Positions 1 through 7,400 of a stretch of DNA of 64,000 nt are shown here, piece by piece. Position 1 is the stretch's first letter; the number at the start of each line of letters is the position of its first letter. The DNA comes from Nitriliruptoria bacterium (lineage in GTDB: Bacteria; Actinomycetota; Nitriliruptoria; Euzebyales; Egibacteraceae): NCBI GenBank assembly GCA_003553565.1, contig PWER01000101.1, positions 49,559 to 113,558 of the forward strand. The letters run 5' to 3'. The position numbers and the translations under genes are program-made. Under the pieces are notes generated by a model. It ran no database searches. It saw nothing but the letters and a program-made list of their open reading frames with translations, and had not been told where the DNA came from.

Positions 1-1172
1 AGGCCCTCGAGGATGTGAGCCCGCGCAGCGGCCTTGTCGCGGCGGTGCTGGCTGCGACGCGTGAGCACGCTGCGCTGGAAGTCGAGGTAGCGGGTGAGGG
101 CCTCGCGCAGCGTGAGGGTGCGCGGCTGCGGCTGCCCGTCCCCCTCGGTGACCAGCGCCACCATGTTCACGTGGACGTTGGTGCGCAGGTCGGTCTGGCG
201 CTGCAGCTCGGCGAGCACTGCGGCGGGGTCCTCTCCGCGCTTGAGCTCGATCACCACGCGCATGCCGTCGCGGCTGGACTCGTCGCGCAGGTCGCGGATG
301 CCCTCGAGCTTGCGGTTCTTGGCCAGGTCGGCGATGCGCTCGAGCAGCGCGGCCTTGTTGACCTGATAGGGGATCTCGGTGACCACGATGCGCGGCAGAC
401 CACCAGCGCGCGTCTCGGTGGCCGCGACCGCCTCCACGGTGACCGTCCCGCGGCCGGTGCGATAGGCCTCGGCGATGCCCTCGCCGGGCACGATCCGCCC
501 GCCCGTCGGGAAGTCGGGGGCGGGCACGACCTCCATGAGCCGCTCGGTGTCGGCGTCGGGGTCGGTGAGCAGCATCAGGCAGGCGTCGATCACCTCGCCG
601 AGGTTGTGCGGCGGGATCGTGGTGGCCATGCCCACCGCGATGCCGCTCGAGCCGTTGACCAGCAGGTTGGGCAGCCTGGCGGGCAGGACGACGGGCTCGG
701 ACTCGTAGCCGTCGTAGTTGGGCACGAAGTCGACGGTGTCCTCGTCGATGCTCTCCAGCATGGCCATGGCGGCCTCGGACAGGCGCGCCTCGGTGTAGCG
801 CATCGCCGCGGCCGCGTCGCCGTCGACCGACCCGAAGTTGCCGCGCCCGTCGACCAGCGGCAGCCGGCTGGAGAACTCCTGGGCCATGCGCACCAGGGCG
901 TCGTAGATCGCCGCGTCGCCATGGGGGTGGTACTTCTTCATGACGTCGCCCACGGCGCTGGCGCACTTGCGGTATGCGCGATCGGGCCGCAGCCCCGCCT
1001 CGCCCATGGCGTGGAGGATGCGCCGCTGCACCGGCTTGAGCCCGTCGCGCACGTCGGGCAGCGCGCGGCCCACGATGACCGACATGGAGTAGTCCAAGAA
1101 GGCCTGCTCCATGCGGTCGGCGATGTCGACGTCCTGCACGTGCTCGTCGAGCAGGGAGTCCTGTTGGCTCAC
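1..1172 (-). CDS. gyrA: DNA gyrase / topoisomerase IV subunit A, 3' end cut by the window
   Basis: This is the breakage-reunion subunit of a type IIA topoisomerase, which cuts and religates DNA with its GyrB/ParE partner. About 390 N-terminal residues are present and the C-terminal beta-pinwheel lies outside the window. The catalytic tyrosine is Y126 in [10 protein letters not shown]. The quinolone-resistance region reads [10 protein letters not shown] (residues 82-91), with Ala at the E. coli Ser83 position. The GTG start at 1172 follows a GGAG site and gives a standard N terminus ([18 protein letters not shown] at 28-45). The GSVDGD and DFVPNYDG segments resemble Firmicute-type GyrA more than the usual actinobacterial form. 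The GyrA-box that separates gyrase from Topo IV is not visible, so parC remains possible. The gene upstream is an osmC homologue, not gyrB. Confidence 0.88.
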   Translation of the reverse strand, partial: MSQQDSLLDEHVQDVDIADRMEQAFLDYSMSVIVGRALPDVRDGLKPVQRRILHAMGEAGLRPDRAYRKCASAVGDVMKKYHPHGDAAIYDALVRMAQEFSSRLPLVDGRGNFGSVDGDAAAAMRYTEARLSEAAMAMLESIDEDTVDFVPNYDGYESEPVVLPARLPNLLVNGSSGIAVGMATTIPPHNLGEVIDACLMLLTDPDADTERLMEVVPAPDFPTGGRIVPGEGIAEAYRTGRGTVTVEAVAATETRAGGLPRIVVTEIPYQVNKAALLERIADLAKNRKLEGIRDLRDESSRDGMRVVIELKRGEDPAAVLAELQRQTDLRTNVHVNMVALVTEGDGQPQPRTLTLREALTRYLDFQRSVLTRRSQHRRDKAAARAHILEG

Positions 1173-1248
1173 CGGGTCGCTCCGTCCTCGGCTGCGGGGT
1201 GGGTCCCGAGTCTGCCGCGTCGTTGGCCGCGCACGCGGCAGGCCACGA

Positions 1249-1291
1249 CACGCCGGCGCCCCGGCGCGCGCTGCGCCGGGGCGCCGGCGTG
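1249..1291 (-). terminator. Perfect 19-bp stem, 5-nt loop hairpin after the osmC-like gene
   Basis: Positions 1249-1267 and 1273-1291 are exact reverse complements around a 5-nt loop. The hairpin lies 21 nt past the stop codon of the OsmC-family gene and upstream of the gyrA start. There is no T-tract, as is common for very GC-rich actinobacterial terminators. It probably ends the osmC transcript and insulates gyrA. Confidence 0.6.
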
Positions 1292-1312
1292 CTGACGGTC
1301 GGCTAGGGGTAG

Positions 1313-1750
1313 CTAGGCGAGCGCGGCGTCCAGGCTCACCCTGACGTTGCCGGCCACGAGCTTGGAGACCGGGCAGCCGTCCTTGGCCTGCTCGGCGAAG
1401 GACCGGAAGGTCTCGGCGTCGACCCCGGGGACCTGCCCGCGCACGCGCAGCACCACCTCCGAGATGTGGGGTCCGCCGTCCATGGAGAACGTGACGGTGG
1501 CCGACACGTCGAGGTGCTCGGGTGCCGTGCCGTTCGAGCCCAGCGCGCTGGACAGCGCCATCGAGAAGCACGAGGCGTGCGCGGCAGCGATGAGCTCCTC
1601 GGGGCTGGTCTGTCCCTCCGGCTCCCCGGCGCGGCTCGGGAAGGAGACGCCGTAGGGGCCAAACGCCCCCGACGACTCCATCGTCACGGTGCCCGAGCCG
1701 GTCTTGACCTCGCCTTGCCAGGCGACCGATGCGGTGCGCTCCACGCTCAT
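1313..1750 (-). CDS. osmC: OsmC-family peroxiredoxin
   Basis: The 145-residue protein fits the OsmC/Ohr family, cytoplasmic thiol peroxidases that reduce organic hydroperoxides. The two family cysteines are present: C61 in HASCFSMAL and C126 in KDGCPVSKL. The spacing and the N-terminal [15 protein letters not shown] strand look like OsmC proper rather than Ohr. The ATG start at 1750 follows a GAGAGGAAAA ribosome site. It is divergent from the S41 peptidase-like gene at 1820, with only 69 nt between them, so both promoters must be in that gap. It stands alone, with a hairpin after its stop. No regulator gene of the OhrR type is nearby. Confidence 0.9.
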   Translation of the reverse strand: MSVERTASVAWQGEVKTGSGTVTMESSGAFGPYGVSFPSRAGEPEGQTSPEELIAAAHASCFSMALSSALGSNGTAPEHLDVSATVTFSMDGGPHISEVVLRVRGQVPGVDAETFRSFAEQAKDGCPVSKLVAGNVRVSLDAALA

Positions 1751-1819
1751 CCGGGTTTTCCTCTCGTTCGCAGTGCTTTCGGGTGCCGCCCCGACCCTAC
1801 CCGTGGCAGGCTGCGGCTC

Positions 1820-3316
1820 ATGGGTCCGATCACGGTCGTCCTGCCGAGCCGGCCCCGACCCGACCACGGCATCACCGAGGACGACGTCGCCGACATCGCG
1901 GCGCTGCTGACCCGTGAGCACGGCTGGCTGGCCGCAGCGCTGGGATCTCCCGTGCGCTTCGCGCGCACTGACCCGGGCGTGGGCGCCCGGCTGCTGGTCG
2001 GGCCGCGCGCGGCCAACCCGTGCCTGGCGGCGCTGCCCGCCCCGGACGACGCGCGGCCCCAGGTGCGACGGCTGGGCGAGGACCTGCTGGTCGCCGAGGC
2101 GCCCGACCGCGGCGCGGTCTGGGCGAGCCTGTCGCTGCTTGCGACCCTGCGCCGCACCGGTGCCGCGCGGATCGTGGCCGCCCCGACCACCGATCCCCTC
2201 GTGGCCGCCGACCAGGTGGCCGAGGAGGTCGCCCTGGCCCCCGCGGTCACCGCGGGCTGGCGGGACTGGGACGCGCTGTCGCGCACCCACCGCCCCGCGC
2301 CCGCCGGAGCCGCGTCGGTCGCGGCGCTGCAGCGCTGGGTGGCAGCGCTCGACGACCTGCACACCAGCGTGACCCTGACCGCGGCCACGTGGCAGCCCCC
2401 CTACGAGGTGGCCGTCACCGCCGCGGGCACCGCTCACCTGCGCACCGTGCCGCGCACCTCCCACGGGTGGCAGGCCGGCGCCCGTCCCGGCGACCGGCTC
2501 CTGGATCCGCCTGCCGGCGACGTGCGCGAGCGGGTCGGAGCCGCGCCTCACGCACGCGGGCTCCACGCCGGGCGCCGCCTGCTGGCCACCCCGCGCGGAG
2601 CGCGCTGCACCCTCACCGTCGCCGACGCGGAGGGACGCACGCGGACCTGGTCGGAGGACGAGCCTCGGGCCGACGAGGCCCCACCGGTGCGGTGGGGCCG
2701 GCGCGCGGGGGTCGGGGTGCTCACGATCGTACGCTGGACCCGCGATGGTCGCAGCGACGACGACCTCGACCTCGCGCTGGGCGAGCTCGCCGACGCCGAG
2801 GGCCTCGTGGTGGATCTGCGCGGCAACACCGGCGGCGAGCTGCTGGCCGCCCAGGACGCCCGCGACCGGTTCCTCACCGCCCCGACGCGCTGCGGGACGC
2901 TGCGCTACGCCTCCGCCGAGCCCGCCGTGGGCCTGCGCGAGCCCGTCGCCCTCACCGCCGATCCGTCACCGCGGCGCCGCTGGAACGGGCCGGTGCGGGT
3001 GCTGACCGACGCGCTGACCGCCTCGGCCAGCGAGGACTTCCTGCTGGGCCTGCAGGGCCTGGCCCACATCGAGGTGGTCGGCGAGCCCTCGGCGGGCGCC
3101 CTGGGTCGCCCGCGCACGCTGCCGCTGCTGCCCACCGCCGCCCTGACCGTCAGCACCGCGGTGGCCCACGATCGCACCGGACGCCTCATCGAGGGCCGCG
3201 GCATCCCGGTCGACACGCCGTCGCCGACCACGGGGGGCGCGACGGCGCGGGCCGCCAGCGGGGTCGAGGCGCCCGCGGACCCGTTGCTCGAGGCCGCGCT
3301 GGCCGCGCCGTGGTGA
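1820..3316 (+). CDS. S41-family peptidase-like protein
   Basis: The 498-residue protein has an S41 (C-terminal processing/tricorn-core type) fold in its second half. Visible are GLVVDLRGNTGGE around residues 330-342 and the nucleophile segment TASASED at 400-406, with S402 the likely catalytic serine, followed by VVGEPSAG. The lysine that bacterial CtpA enzymes use as general base has no obvious counterpart, so it looks like the S41B branch. There is no signal peptide or membrane segment, so it is probably cytoplasmic. The first ~300 residues match no family I recognise. The ATG at 1820 is chosen because it fits the promoter gap; its ribosome site (GGCAGG) is weak. The stop lies 4 nt from the convergent PBP gene. 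Confidence 0.65.
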   Translation: MGPITVVLPSRPRPDHGITEDDVADIAALLTREHGWLAAALGSPVRFARTDPGVGARLLVGPRAANPCLAALPAPDDARPQVRRLGEDLLVAEAPDRGAVWASLSLLATLRRTGAARIVAAPTTDPLVAADQVAEEVALAPAVTAGWRDWDALSRTHRPAPAGAASVAALQRWVAALDDLHTSVTLTAATWQPPYEVAVTAAGTAHLRTVPRTSHGWQAGARPGDRLLDPPAGDVRERVGAAPHARGLHAGRRLLATPRGARCTLTVADAEGRTRTWSEDEPRADEAPPVRWGRRAGVGVLTIVRWTRDGRSDDDLDLALGELADAEGLVVDLRGNTGGELLAAQDARDRFLTAPTRCGTLRYASAEPAVGLREPVALTADPSPRRRWNGPVRVLTDALTASASEDFLLGLQGLAHIEVVGEPSAGALGRPRTLPLLPTAALTVSTAVAHDRTGRLIEGRGIPVDTPSPTTGGATARAASGVEAPADPLLEAALAAPW

Positions 3317-3320
3317 GCGG

Positions 3321-5204
3321 CTAGTCGGCGAGCGCCTCGACCAGCTCGCCGGCGATGGGCGCGGCCGTCTCACCGCCGGCACCGCCCTCCTCGACCAGCA
3401 CCGCGAAGGCCAGATCGCCGGACCAGCCGACGAACCAGGCGTGCTCGCCGTCGGCGACCTCGGCGGTGCCGGTCTTGCCGCGCACCTCCGCTCCGTCGAC
3501 GTCGGCGGCGGTGCCGGTCCCCTCGGTCACGGCCTCGCGCAGCATCTCCTCGAGCCCCTCCACGACGGGCTCGGCCAGCTCGGGCCCCTGCTCGCCCTCG
3601 GCCTCGTCGACGCGCAGATGGGAGGCGTCCCAGCGGCCGCTGGCCACCCCGGCGATCACCGAGGCCATGTGCAGCGGCGCGACGCTGACCCGCCCCTGGC
3701 CGATGGCGGCGAGCGCCTCCTCGGCCGTGTCGGCCGGCTCGGGCACGTCAGCGGCGAGGGTCGACCCAGCCACCGTCACCTCGGCGCCGAACCCCAGCGC
3801 CGTGGCCGCCTCGGCGAGCGCCTCGTCGGGCAGCGCCAGCGCCTCGTCGACGAAGGCGGTGTTGCACGACTCGGTGACCGCTTCGGCGAAGGGCACCTCG
3901 CCCAGCTCCAGGTCGCCGGCGTTGCGGATCTCGCGACCTCCGGCGGTGGTCGTCTCGGGGCAGGTGACGGTGTCGCCCGGGTCCAGCCCGTGCTCCAGCA
4001 GCGCGGCGGCGGTGACGACCTTGAACGTCGACCCGGGTGGGTAGGCGCCGGCGCGCCCGCGCGGGAAGCCACCTTCGGGGGCGTCGACGAGCGCGCGCAC
4101 GGCCGCGTCGTCGACGTCCACCACGGCCACGGCGGCCTCGGCGTCGGGCTCGCGGTCCGCCAGCGCCTGCGCGGCGGCGGCCTGGACGTCGGCGTCCAGG
4201 GTCACCGCGACCGGCTCCGGCTCGACCGGCTCGTCCTCGTGCAGGGTGGCCGCCACGGCGTCGTCCTCGTCGATGACCTCCACGGCGCCGCCGGGCTCAC
4301 CGGCGAGCTCGCGCTCCCAGGCACGCTCCAGCCCACGGCGACCGGCCCGGTCGCCGGCCTCATAGGGCGCGCCGAGATCCTCGAGCTGCTCGGCGGTGGC
4401 CTCCTCGACGGTGCCCAGGACTCCCGCGAGCGCCGGGTCGGCCAGCTCGCGTCCCCCGGTCTCGCGGGCGATGGTGCCGGGCACGTCACCGATGTCCGCG
4501 CGCACCTCGTCGGCGTCGGCGTCGGTGAGCACCACCACCTCGTAGAACCAGTCCGGCTCGAGGTCGTCGCGCGCCAGCAGGTCGGCGACCTCGTCCTCCT
4601 CGGCGAGGGTGGCCTCGGCCAGGGCCTCGGCCACGGCGTCGGCGTCCTCGACCGCCCCGGGCTGGACACCGACCTCCACGACCTCGCCGGGGCCGGCGAG
4701 CGTGGCCCCCTCCGCGTCGGTGATGGCCGCGCGCTCGGGCCAGGAGCGCGTGCGGCGCAGCGTCTGCCCCTCGTCGAGGTCGGGGTGGAGGACCGTGGGG
4801 TCCCAGCTCACCCGCCACCCCTCGTCGGTGCGGTCCAGCGCCACCTCGACGTCGTAGTCCCACTCCCCCAGCGCGCCGAGGTCCCAGGCCACGGCCAGGC
4901 GCGCCGCCGCCTCGCCGTCGCGCGCGTCCTCGGTGTCCACCTCGGTCACCGCGACGGTGAGCGCCTCGGGGTCGAGCGCCCCCTCGGCCTGCGCGTGAGC
5001 GTCGCGGGCGGCGTCGGCGGCGGTGGCGGTCGCTGCCAGCGCGTCGTGCTCGCCGGCCTCCCAGGCCTCCGCGAAGCGCTCGGCGGTCAGCACGGCCGCG
5101 CGCTGCTCGCCCTGCCCGGCGCGCCACCACCAGAAGCCACCGGCGCCGGCGGCGATGACGACCACCAGGGCCGCCAGCAGGGTGAGGGTCGGGGATCGGC
5201 GCAT
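3321..5204 (-). CDS. MecA-like class B penicillin-binding protein (transpeptidase)
   Basis: The 627-residue protein has one N-terminal membrane anchor (about 6-26), an NTF2-like MecA-type domain (about 35-150), a dimerisation region and a transpeptidase domain. The three active-site motifs are intact: STFK at 392-395, SCN at 446-448 and KTGT at 577-580. It would cross-link peptidoglycan outside the membrane. It is separate from the dcw-cluster FtsI and has the domain order of PBP2a/PBP3-type enzymes, some of which bind beta-lactams poorly. The extracellular part is strikingly acidic, with long Ala/Glu/Asp runs between 180 and 330. It follows rluD on the same strand after 36 nt and may share its transcript. 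The ATG at 5204 is the natural start before the anchor. Confidence 0.88.
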   Translation of the reverse strand: MRRSPTLTLLAALVVVIAAGAGGFWWWRAGQGEQRAAVLTAERFAEAWEAGEHDALAATATAADAARDAHAQAEGALDPEALTVAVTEVDTEDARDGEAAARLAVAWDLGALGEWDYDVEVALDRTDEGWRVSWDPTVLHPDLDEGQTLRRTRSWPERAAITDAEGATLAGPGEVVEVGVQPGAVEDADAVAEALAEATLAEEDEVADLLARDDLEPDWFYEVVVLTDADADEVRADIGDVPGTIARETGGRELADPALAGVLGTVEEATAEQLEDLGAPYEAGDRAGRRGLERAWERELAGEPGGAVEVIDEDDAVAATLHEDEPVEPEPVAVTLDADVQAAAAQALADREPDAEAAVAVVDVDDAAVRALVDAPEGGFPRGRAGAYPPGSTFKVVTAAALLEHGLDPGDTVTCPETTTAGGREIRNAGDLELGEVPFAEAVTESCNTAFVDEALALPDEALAEAATALGFGAEVTVAGSTLAADVPEPADTAEEALAAIGQGRVSVAPLHMASVIAGVASGRWDASHLRVDEAEGEQGPELAEPVVEGLEEMLREAVTEGTGTAADVDGAEVRGKTGTAEVADGEHAWFVGWSGDLAFAVLVEEGGAGGETAAPIAGELVEALAD

Positions 5205-5240
5205 GAGGCGCTCCTGTCGGGGAGGCGGTGGGAGCGAAGG

Positions 5241-6182
5241 CTAGGGGGTCGCTGGCCCGCCCTGGGTCAGCACGGCTCGTGCGTGCAGCAGGTCGGGCGG
5301 CAGCGGCTCGGTGATGGCCACGTGCTCACCGGTGACAGGGTGGTCGAAGGCGAGCTCGGCGGCGTGCAGCGCGGGCCGGTCCAGCCCGAGCTCGCCGCCC
5401 AGCGGTGAGGCGCCGTAGACGCGATCGCCGCACACCGGGTGGCCCACCGCCGACAGGTGCACCCGCACCTGATGGGTGCGCCCGGTCCCCAGCCGCACCG
5501 ACAGCTCCGCAGCGCGGCCGAGGTCGGCGACCACCTCGTAGCGCGACACCGCCGGGCGCCCGTGCGCGGCGGTGGTGAACAGCACGCGCTTGCGGGGGTG
5601 GCGCGCGATGGGGGCGTCGATGGTGGCGGTCGCCTCGCGGGGCACGCCGTCCACCAGCGCCCAGTAGCGCCGGTGCACCCGGCGCCGGGCGAGCAGGCGC
5701 TGCAGCCCGGTGAGCGCCTCCGGCGTGCTGGCCACCACCAGCAGGCCCGAGGTGCCGCGGTCGAGCCGGTGGGCGATCCCCGGCCGGTCCGGGTCCTCGG
5801 CGGGGGCGAGCGCCACTCCCTGGGCGCGCAGGGCGTCCACGAGCGTGCTCTCCGCCACCCCAGCGCCGGGATGGGTCACCAGGCCGGCCGGCTTGGCGAC
5901 CACCGCCAGGTGCGCGTCCTGCCAGCGCACCGGCACCGGCGCGGGCGGTGCGGGGGTCGGCGGTGGCGGGGGCGCAGCGACGACGATCCGCGCGCCGGCG
6001 GCCACCGCATGCGACTTGGCGGCCGCGGCGCCGTCGACGGTGACCTCGTCGGCAGCGAGGCGACGCTGGACCCGCGCCCTCGGCTCGTCAAGCCAGCGCG
6101 CGAGGAGCGCATCGACGCGCTGGCCCGCCTCCTCGGCGGTCACCACGCGGTCGAGCAGCGGCGGCGAGGGGCGGTCGCTCAC
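5241..6182 (-). CDS. rluD: RluA/RluD-family rRNA pseudouridine synthase
   Basis: The 313-residue protein has an S4 RNA-binding domain (about 15-70), a Pro-rich linker (VAAPPPPPTPAPPAP) and a pseudouridine synthase domain. HRLDRGTSGLL carries the catalytic Asp, and GRTHQVRVHL is the second family motif. The likely reaction is uridine to pseudouridine in 23S rRNA. The GTG at 6182 overlaps the lspA stop as GTGA; another GTG at 6185 would add one residue. lspA-rluD is a common actinobacterial pair. The exact RluA subfamily cannot be fixed by reading alone. Confidence 0.9.
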   Translation of the reverse strand: MSDRPSPPLLDRVVTAEEAGQRVDALLARWLDEPRARVQRRLAADEVTVDGAAAAKSHAVAAGARIVVAAPPPPPTPAPPAPVPVRWQDAHLAVVAKPAGLVTHPGAGVAESTLVDALRAQGVALAPAEDPDRPGIAHRLDRGTSGLLVVASTPEALTGLQRLLARRRVHRRYWALVDGVPREATATIDAPIARHPRKRVLFTTAAHGRPAVSRYEVVADLGRAAELSVRLGTGRTHQVRVHLSAVGHPVCGDRVYGASPLGGELGLDRPALHAAELAFDHPVTGEHVAITEPLPPDLLHARAVLTQGGPATP

Positions 6183-6910
6183 CACGTCGGTGGGGAGGGC
6201 CCCGTCCCCTCCCCACGTGGCTGGGAAGCGGGCTCCGAGACCGGCTCGGCGGGCGCCTCGGAGGCCGGCTCCACCCGTCGGGCCGGGCCCTGCGGGGGTT
6301 GGGGCTCGGGGCGCACCGAAGCGTGGTCGGCCTCGGAGCCCTCGGGGTCGCGCAGGTCGCTGTCGTCACGCAGCACCAGCGCACCGATGAGGACCGCGCC
6401 GACCACGATGGCGCTGTCGGCGACGTTGAACACCGGCCACCAGCCGACGCTGATGAAGTCGACCACCCCACCGTCAGGGAAGCCGGGCTCGCGCACCATA
6501 CGGTCTATGCCGTTGCCGATCGCACCACCCGAGACCAGGCCGTAGGCCAGCGCGAGGCCCAGCCGCTGCGTGCGCCGCAGCGCCCTTCCCACCAGCACCA
6601 GCACCAGCGCGGTGACCAGCAGGAACATGCCGGTGAAGCCGGGGATGCCAAACGCCGCGTTCTCGTTGTACAGCAGCGTCCACTGCAGCAGCGGGACGGG
6701 GGTGTCGACGGGCTGGTGCTCGGTGAGCTCCTCGACGGCCACGACCTTGGTGGCCTGATCGACCAGCGTCACCACCGCCGCGACGCCGACGGTCACCGCG
6801 ATGGCCAGCCGCCTGACGAGCGGGAGGCGCCCCGGGACCCGGTGCCGAGGCGCCCGGGGCTCCGGTACGGCAGCCGCCGCGTCGTTGGTGGTGACGGGGG
6901 TCGTCGACAT
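6179..6910 (-). CDS. lspA: Lipoprotein signal peptidase (prolipoprotein signal peptidase II)
   Basis: This membrane aspartyl protease removes the signal peptide from diacylated prolipoproteins. Of 243 residues, about 30-190 form the four-helix LspA core. Motifs are VDQATK, NENAAFG, GNGIDR and FNVADSA; the last two supply the catalytic Asp pair. Family members are usually 150-180 residues. The excess is a Pro/Glu-rich hydrophilic tail of about 50 residues (EPQPPQGPARRVEPASEAP) and a basic N-terminal lead. It couples to rluD by a 4-nt overlap. Likely clients in this window are the lipobox proteins at 43930-44472 and 59526-60452. Confidence 0.93.
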   Translation of the reverse strand: MSTTPVTTNDAAAAVPEPRAPRHRVPGRLPLVRRLAIAVTVGVAAVVTLVDQATKVVAVEELTEHQPVDTPVPLLQWTLLYNENAAFGIPGFTGMFLLVTALVLVLVGRALRRTQRLGLALAYGLVSGGAIGNGIDRMVREPGFPDGGVVDFISVGWWPVFNVADSAIVVGAVLIGALVLRDDSDLRDPEGSEADHASVRPEPQPPQGPARRVEPASEAPAEPVSEPASQPRGEGTGPSPPTW

Positions 6911-7017
6911 GGCAACCCAGTGTAGGCGGTGGCAGGCGGGCCTCGGCTCGCGGTCGGCCTCGTTGCCAGGCGCGGCCGGCAGCCGGCGTCAGCGCCCGGC
7001 AGCCCCTGCAGCAGGCG

Positions 7018-7326
7018 TCAGCGCCGCGCCGCAGCCAGCGCGGCGGCGACCTCGTCGGGCGCCAGGCCGGCCACGTGCACGGTCTTGTCGCGCCCGCGCG
7101 CCCCGGCGGTCACCGCCACGTCGCTGGCGCGCACACCCAGCACCTCGGCGAGGTGTCCCACCAGCGCGGCGTTCGCCTTGCCCTCCACCGGAGGCGCGGC
7201 GACCCGGACCTTGAGGGCCTCGCCGTGGACGCCGACCACGCCGCTGCGCTTCGCGCGAGGCACGACTCGCACCGACACGGCGGTGCCCGCCTCCACGGCC
7301 CGGCATGCGCGCAGCACCTCGTCCAC
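7018..7326 (-). CDS. DUF167/YggU-family small protein
   Basis: The 102-residue protein matches the DUF167 (YggU) family. Conserved elements are [11 protein letters not shown] near the N terminus, [18 protein letters not shown] in the middle and [12 protein letters not shown]. The family function is unknown; structures show a small alpha/beta fold. The GTG start at 7326 leaves a 74-nt divergent gap to ileS. That gap contains TACCAT at 7353-7358, a possible -10 for ileS. The 107 nt between this stop and lspA hold GC-rich repeats of GGCAG type but no gene. Confidence 0.85.
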   Translation of the reverse strand: MDEVLRACRAVEAGTAVSVRVVPRAKRSGVVGVHGEALKVRVAAPPVEGKANAALVGHLAEVLGVRASDVAVTAGARGRDKTVHVAGLAPDEVAAALAAARR

Positions 7327-7400
7327 GCGGCCAGCCTAGGCTCGCAGCGGGCTACCATCCCCCGCGCCCCCTGGCCGTGACCGGACGCGAAAGGCGCCCC

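Noticed and set aside
15..1295. Long plus-strand open frame across the gyrA region
   Set aside because: It is antisense to a well-conserved topoisomerase and reads as low-complexity Gly/His/Val sequence. Such frames arise throughout because stop codons are rare in very GC-rich DNA.
3441..5408. 655-codon plus-strand open frame opposite the PBP
   Set aside because: The opposite strand has all three PBP motifs. This frame has no recognisable domain and a repetitive Gly/Leu/Val composition.
7327..7400. T-box leader of ileS
   Set aside because: Actinobacterial ileS genes often have one, but the gap is only 74 nt and no conserved T-box antiterminator sequence is present.
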